64,000 nucleotides of DNA from Polytrichum commune (taxonomy: Eukaryota > Streptophyta > Polytrichopsida > Polytrichales > Polytrichaceae). A program made the translations under genes and the position numbers. The stretch's first letter is position 1, and every line of letters starts with the position of its first letter. The stretch is from NCBI GenBank assembly GCA_950295325.1, contig OX485804.1, positions 7,130,001 to 7,194,000 of the forward strand, in the 5' to 3' direction. Positions 55,490 to 64,000 of the stretch are shown here, piece after piece. The notes under the pieces were generated by a model, which saw only the letters and a program-made list of their open reading frames with translations, was not told where the DNA came from and did not search any database.

Positions 55490-57005
55490 CCACATTGGTG
55501 GGATGTTGGTGAGATACAAGGATGTATTCACCAATGTGTTGCCCAAAAAGTTACCGCCAAGAAGTGAAAAATAACTTTGCTCAACGAGAGATTGAGTTCT
55601 TGAGGTATGTGGTGACAAAGGAAGTTGGTGGACGAACATGAAGAATGTCAAGGCAATCCAAGAAGAGAATTGGCCCTTGATTCAAGAAAAAGGCTTAGGT
55701 CATTTGTTAGCCTAGCCAATTGCTACCACCACTTCATTCGAGGTTTTTCTAAGGTTGCTAGGACCTTAGTCAATTTGTTGGAAAAAAATGGCTATCCCAA
55801 GAGTGGGATGAGCCTTGTCACCCAGCCTTTGGGGAGCTCGAAAGCAAGTTCTCTTCGCCGCCCGTGCTTAAGTTCGCGGAGGTTGACAAACCTTTTGAGG
55901 TGCATACGGGGGCGAGTGACTTTACTATTGGCGGATGGTTAATGCAAGGTGAATGGCCATTGCATATGAGAGCATTGAGCTCGATGGTTGTCCGACCTTG
56001 TGCGACTTGTGAAAGAAATGGCTATCCCAAGAGTGGGATGAGCCTTTTCACCAACTCTTTGGGGGAGCTTAAGACGAAGTTCTCTTCGCCGCCAGTGGTC
56101 AAGTTCGTGGAGCTTGACAAATCTTTTGAGGTGCATACGGGGGCGAGTGATTTTACCATTGGTGGATGTTGATCCAAGATGAATGCCCATTGCATATGGG
56201 AGTATTAAGCTTAATGGTTGTCAAACCTTGTATGACTTGTGAAAGAAATGGCTAACCCAAGAGTGGGATGAGCCTTTTCACCAAGTCTTTGAAGGAGCTT
56301 AAGACGAAGTTCTCTTCGCCGCCCGTGGTCAAGTTCGCGGAGCTTGACAAACCTTTTGAGGTACATATGGGGGCGAGTGACTTTACTATTAGTGGATGTT
56401 GATGCAAGATGGGTGGCCATTGCGTATGGGAGCATGAAGCTCGATGGTTGTCCGAGCTTGTCAAACTTGTGAAAGAAATGGCTATCCCAATAGTGGGATG
56501 AGCCTTTTCACCAAGTCTTTGGGGAGCTTAAGACCAAGTTCTCTTCGCCGCCCGTGCTCAAGTTCGCGGAGTTTGACAAACCTCTTGAGGTGCATACGGG
56601 GGTGAGTAACTTTGCCAATGGCGGATTGTTGATGTAAGATCGATGGCCATTGCATATGGGGGCATGAAGCCCGATGGTTATCAAAGAAGACAACCAACTC
56701 ATGACAAAGAATTTCTTTGCCGTAGTGCATTGCTTAAAGATGTGGCGACATTAGTTGGGGTCGCACAAAGCAAAGGTCTATATGGACAATGTGCCCTAAA
56801 AGAATTTTGACATACAAGCGCAAGTGAGCGCCAAGTCATTGCGGTGGCATGATAGTTTGGCGCTTATGTAGGTGGATTTGATCCACAAACCGGACCGTGG
56901 AAATGTGGTGCCGGATGCGCGAAGTAGACCGGAAGAGTTCCAAGCAATGAGAACCATCCAAACCTTGTGGCTAATGTGTGCCGGCGAAGGAAACTTGTGA
57001 TGCAA
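55490..57005 (+). pseudogene. R5 RT-core-deleted segment with linker array and RNase H
   Basis: The fused RT entry (DVFTNVLPKKLPP then EFLRYVVTKE) has no palm between. Linker units start near 55786, 56016, 56246 and 56476 with exact 230-bp spacing. RNase H end near 56690-56800. The HKPDRGNVVPDA segment follows near 56885. Confidence 0.75.
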
Positions 57006-57069
57006 GATACGGGAGGGGTAAATTAACTACCTCAAAGCACAAAAGCTTTAGGTGAGCTTTGCAAGAGCA

Positions 57070-58058
57070 AGGTGCTTAAAGAGGTTAAGTTGGTGGACGG
57101 ATTGTTCAAGTGCAAGCAAAGTTGGGTGTATATGCCACAAGGCAAGTTGAGGCTATCGGTTTTAAAGGAGGAATATGATAGTCCTATTGCCGGCCATAGA
57201 AGAGAAAAAGAAAACCACCATAGAATGGTGTCAAAGAGGTACCATTGGCGGTGCATAAAGGAGGATATAACCCACTTTGTAAAGGCGTGAATAAAGTGCC
57301 AAGTGAACCGAGCGTCTTACCAAAACCAAGGTGGTTTCTTGCAACCATTGCCTATCCCGTTGGCGCCATGGCATAGTATGTGCATGGACTTGATCACAAG
57401 TTTGCCGGAGTCACATGGGTATGATGCCATCTTGTTGATGGTAGAGCGGTTTGCTAAGTTGGCACACATGGTGCCGATTGTGGGAACCACCACCGCGTTG
57501 GAGACCCCATAGCCTTTTCTCAAAGGACGGTTGAGGCACCACGGGTTGCCAAGAGTGATTGTGTGGGATCAAGATCCAAAGTTCACAAGTGCATTTTCAA
57601 TGCATTTCTCTAAAGAGGTCGGAATGAAACTAAGGTTTAGCACGACCTTGCATTCCCAAATGGATGGGAAAACGGAGCGTGTGAATGGAGTCTTGAAGCA
57701 ATACTTGAGGAACTTGGTGGGGGCGGACCAAAGAGATTGGGCGGACTATGTGGGTCGAGCGGAGTGTAATTGCAATGTAGCCACGCACTTGGTTACCAAG
57801 GGGTGGTCTTTCGTGGTGGCTTATGGAGTGGATGTGCTCCAACCTATTAACCTAGCTCTCGAGGGGGCACATTCAACACTAGAGTTCAACCAAGATGGTG
57901 AGGATTTGGCCAAGGATGGTAAACAAGTCTTGGAGATGACCAAGTTGTTGGTGGAGAAAGCCCGAAGGTGCTACGGAGTGCAAGTCAATGCCGGAAGACG
58001 CGAAGTGGAGAATGAGGTGGGCCAAAAGGTGTTGTTGAATGTGAACAACTTCACTTAG
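57070..58058 (+). pseudogene. R5 integrase
   Basis: Zinc-binding part 57072-57290 (SPIAGHRRE, YHWRCIKEDITHFVKA). 57303-57512 contains MDLITSLPESHGYD. Core 57531-58058 (175 aa) has VIVWDQDPKF and KTERVNGVLKQYLRN, all three acidic residues in place. A TAG at about 57510 separates the two frames. Confidence 0.85.
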
Positions 58059-58059
58059 C

Positions 58060-58475
58060 CGGAAGGCCTCACTCCAAAGCTCATGTCCAAAATTGGAGCT
58101 CTGTTTCCCATTGTGGAACAAGTGTTCAAGGACATATATAAGTTGGAATTACCGCCGGAGATCAAAGTGCATCCGACATTTCATGTCTCATTAGTAAAGC
58201 CATTTAAGGAAGACACCTTGTGCCCCGATCACAAGCAAGTGATTAGGCCACCTCCCGACCTTTTGGAGGTCATTTGGAACATGAGGTAAGAAGGCATCCT
58301 CAAGTGTAGGAAGCCCAAGTGAAAAGGAAAGAAAATGTACAAAGAAGTACTTGGTGAAAAGGTAGAAAGAAATCGCTTAGGTGGCGGCAAGGGACATGGT
58401 GAACGCCAAGGAATTTGTAAAGCACTTTGAATAAACTAAGGCTAGACATTCCAATAAAATGAAGCGTAGGCATTG
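58060..58475 (+). pseudogene. R5 integrase C-terminus and chromodomain remnant
   Basis: The open frame 58083-58289 is the best copy of the post-integrase segment (GALFPIVEQVFKDIYKLELP, HPTFHVSLVKPFKEDTL). The chromodomain is partly deleted (GEKVERNRLGG-like reading). Confidence 0.7.
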
Positions 58476-59216
58476 ATGAGGACATCAATCTCCTTTAGTG
58501 GGGGAGAGATGCTAGTAGCACACTTAGCTTCGAGGCTAATTACTCCACAACATGAACTTGTTCTTTGGCTTGAGGGAATAAAGTCCAAACTTTAGTGGTG
58601 CAAAGAGAAAAGTATGAGATGAGGTCCTAGTCTTGTACTTGTGCTTGGTTAATGGAAGAGGGGGAATAGACATGCCAAACTAGGTTGGGTAAGCCGAGTA
58701 ATTGGGGGCCATGGCTTGGAGGGGCCTTGGATAAAACCAAGAAACTTCTTAGTTGTGGGCTTGTCCGGGCGGGGGCAAGGTGATGGTGCGTGCTCATAAA
58801 AGTGCTACCCGCGAGCTAACGAGAGTTGGCGCATGGGAGTCATGAACCCATGTCTCGAAAGAGCAAAGTGGGAACCGAGTCGGGCGGGACTTGGCATCAC
58901 CCCCGTGCGATCGAGGCGTGGCTTAACAATGGAAAGCCATCTCGGAATTGCAACAGAGACAACTTAGTGGAAGCGTTGAGGTCTCGCCTAGATGTGTCAC
59001 GTTAGGCTAGTGGAGCCTAACGGGGGAGGCCCCAAAGGAGGGGCAACCCAAGTGAGTCCCGAAGTAGGTGGGTCTAGTATAGGTTAGGTCCTTGGATGAG
59101 AGATCCAAAGTCGCTAACGGACCACCTAGGAACGACACCTTTGGGACTATGCCAAATTTGAAGATGCATTGTGGGGGTCGCGCCCTAAGGTAAACACAAT
59201 GCCGCACCATAGAGGA
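58476..59216 (+). other. R5 3' untranslated region, cut short
   Basis: Collinear with other copies until CCATAGAGGA, after which the last ~90 bp before the LTR are replaced by inverted LTR sequence. Confidence 0.7.
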
Positions 59217-60100
59217 CCATGGTTAGCTCCTCTTACCCCGGACCATATAGTTCATAGAAGGGGAACCAACCCTCCTACTTTGCTTTCGGGACTCACCCCT
59301 TAATCGGTAACCCATTTCCCCAATGTGGACTTCCATCCATGGAAGTCCAATCCTATGTTGATCATCGCGTTGCCGGAGCAACACTACAACAACCCGAACC
59401 ATACTAGGGAACTATGGCCCCACAATGGGCCAATGCCCATGGAGGCCGTGCCGTTCGGCCTTGGGTGGGTGAGGCCACACCACCTCACCCATATAAGCCT
59501 CTAGGACTCTACACGGAGCCCCTACCCCACCGCCAACCAACCTCTTGTCTCTCTACCAAGAGTTGGGGCCAAGTGGACATTTTCCTTTAGCTGCTGGGCC
59601 TAGAACCCCCCCAGCAGCTTCAGACCATCATAACTTCCTTGTATGATGTGTGATCATGACAACCAAACACTCCATCTTCATCTACGCTTCACGTAGATGC
59701 CGATGGACTCCTCGCTTGCCCCATTCAGGGAAGTCTTGAGGAAGTTATGCCTGTTTGAACCTTGGCAGTCCCGGGAATCACTCCCAGGCACTGCTGTACC
59801 AGGGCGCTGTCCCGGGACAGCACCCCACTCAAATGGCCATAACACCTAGCTCACACCTCCGATTGAGGTGATCTTGAGCATTCTAGAATCACCACGCCAT
59901 GAGCTACGCATAGCTCATGGCCTCACCCTCATGCCTCCTAGTCTTTGTGGGTGGGAGGCGTTCCCAACGCCCGGGGCCCTCACCCACACTAGGATCACTT
60001 GGGCCCTCTCACCAACGGCGCCACAAGTCCCGGGTGTCACTCCGGGGTCCCCCTTGTGCCCATGGTGTTTCGGCCACTCCTCATGGAGAGGTGCGCGACA
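59217..60100 (-). repeat. R5 inverted LTR block
   Basis: Reverse-oriented LTR lacking its last ~110 bp and ending with the true terminus GTGCGCGACA. Private variants (GATCACCTCA, CATGCCTCCTAGTCTTTG on the plus strand) link it to the reverse LTR at 33761-34350. Confidence 0.9.
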
Positions 60101-60173
60101 TAGCGACTCGTAACCTTTGCTAGAATTGAAAATTGGCAAGATGGTCAAGGGGGGGCTAGCAAGGGTTGCGACA
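60101..60173 (+). repeat. R5 forward 3' LTR tail (73 bp)
   Basis: TAGCGACTCGTAACCTTTGC through GCGACA, the last 73 bp of a forward LTR. Its variants match the R2 LTR better than the R5 5' LTR. Confidence 0.9.
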
Positions 60174-60270
60174 GATTACCTGTTTGCTTCGCCCTACGCT
60201 CTGCCATCTTTAGTTTCAGCTCTTTCTTTGTAGGGCCTGTGCCGCCCACGTCACCTTTGAGGGGGAGGGA
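60174..60270 (-). pseudogene. SWIM-type protein, N-terminal segment beyond R5
   Basis: After the GATTA duplication the minus-strand frame continues upstream of LVLEDP as KKELKLKMAERRAKQTGNP. This shows that R5 interrupted the gene at 50692-51931. The first exon border is not clear. Confidence 0.6.
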
Positions 60271-60389
60271 TTTGAGGGGAGGGCAGTGGTCGCCCCGTGG
60301 AGAGGTCTGAGGTGAGGTCAAAAAGGTTTATTTTGTGGTTATATGAATTATGTAGTCATCATATGAAGTGAGGGGTGCTTGTTTGTGAG

Positions 60390-61500
60390 GTCTCAGGTAA
60401 GGCCTAAAGGGCATTGTCGGATCCGACAAACCATCCAAGACCAAGTTGAGAACCTCTAAATTCTTAGAAATTTGGATATATGAAATAGTGGGTTCACTTA
60501 AATGTGGCCTTAGTTAGGTCTTGAATGAGGTCTAAGATGTTGAATTTTGTGGCACACTGAGTAAGGGGCTGACTTTGATGTGGCTTAGTTAGGTTTTTAA
60601 TGAGGCTCAAAGTGTTCATTTTGTGGCTAACTGAGGAAGGGGGCTGACTGGAATGAGGTATTAGTTAGTACTTAGGGATTCAAATTTCTGGCCATATGGT
60701 TGAGGGGTGCATGTTTGGGAGGTCACAAGTTAGGCCTAGAGGGCATTGTCGGATCCGACAAAGCATCCAAGACCAAGTTGAGAACCTCAGAATACTTGGA
60801 ATGTGGGTAACTGAGTAGGGGCTGACTTTGATGTGGCCTTAGTTAGGTTTTGAATGAGGCTGAAATTGTTGATTTTGTGGCTAAATGAGGAGGTTATTCA
60901 TTGAGATGTGGCCTTAGTTAGGTCTTGAATGAGGCTCAAATTGTTGCTTTTGTGGCTAACTGAGTAAGTTATTCACTGAGATATGGCTTTAGTTAGGTCT
61001 TGAATGAGGTCTGAGATGTTGATTTTGTGGCTCACTGAGTAAGGGGCTGACTTTGATGTGGCTTAGTTAGGTCTTTAATGAGGCTCAAAGTGTTGATTTT
61101 GTGGCTAACTGAGGAAGGGGGTTGACTGAAATGAGGCATTAGTTCGTACTTAGGGGTTCAAATTTCTGGCCATGTGGTTGAGGGGTGCTTGTTTGGGAGG
61201 TCACAGGTTAGGCCTAAAGGGCATTGTCGGATCCGACAAAGCATCCAGGACCTAGTTGAGAACCTCTAAATACTTAGAAATTTGGCTATATGAAATAGTG
61301 GGTTGACTTAGATGTGGCCTTAGTTAGTTATTGAATGAGGTGTGAGATGTTGATTTTGTGGATAACTGAGTAAGGGGTTGACTTAGATGTGGCTTAGTTA
61401 GGTCTTTAATGAGGCTCAAAGTGTTCATTTTCATGCTAACAAAGTAAGGGGCAAGACTGAAATGTGGCCTTAGTTAGTACTTAGGGATTCAAATTTCTGG
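60390..61500. repeat. 75-bp tandem repeats with interspersed 16-bp palindromes
   Basis: TTAGTTAGG or TTAGTTAG marks units near 60510, 60585, 60661, 60839, 60913, 60989, 61063, 61139, 61320, 61394 and 61470, mostly 74-76 bp apart. TTGTCGGATCCGACAA, a perfect palindrome, occurs at 60414-60429, 60746-60761 and 61224-61239 in longer spacer units. It lies between the SWIM pseudogene and the DUF7869-like gene. Confidence 0.85.
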
Positions 61501-62035
61501 CCATAACACTATATTCGTTAAATTGAGACTTTCTCTAGTCTCAAATTAATATATGGATCAAACAACATTCCGTGTTCCGAAACTATATTTCGAACAATCT
61601 CAAATATATTATATGTTCTAATATGCCAAATCTATGGGGTGTGGACATAAGCACATATGGTAGAGCACTGAACACCAACTTCATCAACAAAAACACTTTG
61701 GGTAGAGCACTCCAAACTAGTTTCACCCAAGAAACATATGAAATGATTTCTATTATTAGCATGGTCAATAAAATATAGACATTGCAACATACAAAGTACA
61801 TGCAATAAATGCATTTTTCTTCAATGGAAAATTTAGTCCCAAACTTAATAAAAAAATGAACTTCATAACTGTATTGAAATATAGTAAATGGATATTCATC
61901 CAACCCCAAACAGTATAGCATTCGCAAGTTCTACCCAAACTTTGCCCCAAGTTTGAGGAGCACACATATGAGTAATATATATTCGTCGAATTACATATTA
62001 CACTATAATCATGCTAACACAATCCTACCAACTTC
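61501..62035. other. AT-rich sequence, probable 3' flank of the next gene
   Basis: No protein or repeat recognised. It lies downstream of the minus-strand gene that stops at 62036, so it could contain its 3' UTR and polyadenylation signal. Confidence 0.4.
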
Positions 62036-64000
62036 TCATTCAACGTGGGTTGCTTCTTCTGCGATCCGAGCAAGGTTGTCTTTTGCAAAAGTTATGTACT
62101 TTTGAGGGATGGACACTGATCCACTATGATTTTTCCGTGGTTTCCATGCTATGAATATGGAATCTGTATCTATCCAAGATGGACCATGCTCAGAATCCAC
62201 CTTCCACCGAAAGTTAGGGTTTGTATCCCAGCATGTATAATGCCGAACAACATCTTCATTCCGTGTTGTCGGTCGGTAGTACTCTACTTGTATTTGTCGA
62301 AAATGAGGGCTGGAAGTTACAAAATTTGGTTTGGACAAAGCTCTTGCCACCCACACTGGCTTTGCATATGTCTCATCTCCAGGACGCAAAATGAGCATAT
62401 AACCTTCATGACAATCCACTGCAATGCGGAAAGATGGTGGCGGACGACTACTAGCAGGCCCCACGTAATGGTCGTCCACATCAAACTCCTCTCGAACCTC
62501 TCCATTTCCCAAAAGACTAGCCTCCGAAGCTTGTACATTGACACGTGTTTGTGGCCAAAACCCATGCCTTAAAGTAAGGGGTGTATCTTCATGAAGGTTT
62601 GCCAAAGCGCCACGAACACGTATCCAATATTGTATCCAACTTCCGTAACGAAGCCAACACGATCCACCAACATCCGCTACCCTCAAACTCTCCCAATATT
62701 GTATGAAGCCTGATATGCCTTTACAAATGTCCTCCAAATTCTTCATGGGTATTGGTTTGCAAGGCTTAGGCTCTCCGTCAGGCAACATCGTCCTTCCTTC
62801 CCCATCAACACGCCATACAAGGAGACCCTCCGGTGGGCTCCAGTCTTGTGACGTGCACAACAACTTGTATTGCATGGCGGGGACACCATCGTCACGCACG
62901 TAGAACCGAAATTGTTGTGCCTTCGTATGTCCGATCAATCGGTGAGCTCCGCTTCGAATATACGGTTCTATAAATGCCTTGAAGTCTGGAACCTCCTCGA
63001 TCATATGGGGGATGACGGGAATGTTCTCCAAATCCATGTACGACTTCATCAACAATGGGATTGTTGGAAAATCCTCCTCGCGCAACTTCATGCTCCACCG
63101 CCCAAAAGATGCATCGATATCGTCGTGCGTGTGGCCTACCAATAGAAAGGACACAAAAACCTCCTTGAAAATGCCTTTCGCAACCAACAACGACCAATAT
63201 GCAAAACCATATCTACTTTTATTGTCCTTGGCACAATTGTCCAATTGGACACGCAGAGTTGGGGGCAAATTCTTGGCAATCACATCTTCATTTGGTGGCT
63301 CTGGCAAGGAGTGCACGCATACATTTCTTCCATCCAAGACCGCTTCATATAGAGGTGTTGATCCCGAGTTTTCAAATAACAATCTTGATGAATAGGATGG
63401 CGGTTTCTCCAAATCACGTAAAAGCTTTGCAAATGACCCTATTGTGTGGTTTGAATCCGCCGGATACAAATCAAGAGTATAATGAGCATACTTGACATCA
63501 CCATGTCCATGTGCAATCATCCCTGTAAAGCCAACCCAATGGTTTAATATTCAACTATAACACCAAAAAATTCACATGGTGTACATCTATGGCCCCAAAT
63601 ACAAACCTAAAGCACAAATTTGTGTTTAGGTAATGCAATGCAATTGTTATCGAAATCACCTGTAACCGATACAGGAAGCTTAAAAAGGCCGTCCGTGGCT
63701 TTGATTCGATTTGCAAAACATGGTGAGGCTGTTTTGGCATGGTCCATTTTGTCATGGATGATTGTAAGGACCTCCAAAGGCCTAGAGATGGACAAAGCTC
63801 TATTTGTGTAGTAATCATTACGGTGTGTCTCTTGCATGTTCACATGCTTGAAATAGTTCATTTGATGTGCGGCATAGGACTCTGTCTCCATCGTGTGTGC
63901 ATCTCGAAGGCGTTTCAACTTCTCGCATTTGGAACAACGGGCAAATTTGTCGCCTCATCTTTTTGTGATGTATTCGCTAAAGTGAGATTTTTTTATTGCA
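62036..64000 (-). CDS. DUF7869-like protein (transposon-derived family), 5' end outside the window
   Basis: Two exons on the minus strand: 64000-63660 (partial) and 63522-62036, joined across a 137-bp GT-AG intron that restores a Gly codon (KLPVSVT-G-MIAHGHGDVKY). Exon 1 has FARCSKCEKLKRLRDAH and HDKMDHAKTASP. Exon 2 has VQLDNCAKDNKSRYGFAYWSLLV, then FLLVGHTHDDIDASFGRWSM, then HTKAQQFRFYV. The D-N-C...N-K and G-H-T-H-D-D-I-D motifs resemble plant proteins annotated DUF7869, thought to be nuclease- or transposase-related. The function is not known. An in-frame TGA (63955-63957) between ITKR and GDKFARC suggests a nonsense mutation unless an unseen intron border lies there. Confidence 0.7.

Larger units (their letters stand above)
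51932..60173 (+). mobile_element. R5: chromovirus copy with nested DNA transposon and rearranged 3' LTR
   Basis: The outer ends TGTCGC and GCGACA and GATTA duplications show one insertion event of 8,242 bp in present form. It holds a 1,042-bp DNA transposon in the leader. The 3' LTR consists of an inverted LTR block plus the last 73 bp of a forward LTR. Integrase is the best match to the canonical active-site context among the copies (KTERVNG). Confidence 0.9.

Overview
The window looks like nuclear heterochromatin of a land plant. It holds spliced GT-AG genes, plant-type CACTA (En/Spm) transposase genes, Ty3/gypsy chromovirus remains with an initiator-tRNA-Met type primer site, and telomere-like AAACCCTAA motifs in introns. 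Nothing is prokaryotic. The chromovirus and the protein at the right end look like those of seedless plants (moss, lycophyte, fern), but that is only an impression. About two thirds of the sequence is one LTR-retrotransposon family, inserted mostly into genes of other transposons.

Layout. 1-11942: copy R1, cut by the window edge, with copy R2 (2314-9149) nested in its integrase. 11943-12942: CACTA TNP2 transposase pseudogene (minus), broken by R1. 12943-16740: no gene seen. 16741-23950: spliced second CACTA gene (Transposase_24-like, plus), broken by the R3 complex. 23951-34350: R3, a 3.5-kb inverted duplication around an otherwise reverse-oriented copy. 34351-36032: orphan 3' fragment and a reverse solo LTR. 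36033-36652: CACTA subterminal region and terminus. 37140-40186: exons of an unidentified gene. 40653-49211: a second TNP2 gene split by copy R4 (41217-48402). 49724-50194: small charged ORF, followed by a 64-bp-arm hairpin. 50692-51931 plus 60174-60270: SWIM zinc-finger pseudogene (minus), split by copy R5 (51932-60173), which itself carries a 1,042-bp DNA transposon. 60390-61500: 75-bp tandem repeats. 62036-64000: a two-exon DUF7869-like gene (minus).

The retrotransposon family is the most interesting part. Every copy shares the same defects: no reverse-transcriptase catalytic core, a protease active site changed from D-T-G to D-K-E, a stop codon inside integrase, and usually a stop in the chromodomain. 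Yet R2, R4 and R5 have perfect 5-bp target duplications, and the R2 LTRs look identical. This implies spread of an already dead lineage by enzymes supplied in trans. The ~975-bp LTR is a near-continuous chain of about 14 short hairpins, one with a compensatory base-pair change between copies. The ~800-bp 3' untranslated region is similarly structured, and two copies show inverted LTR blocks.
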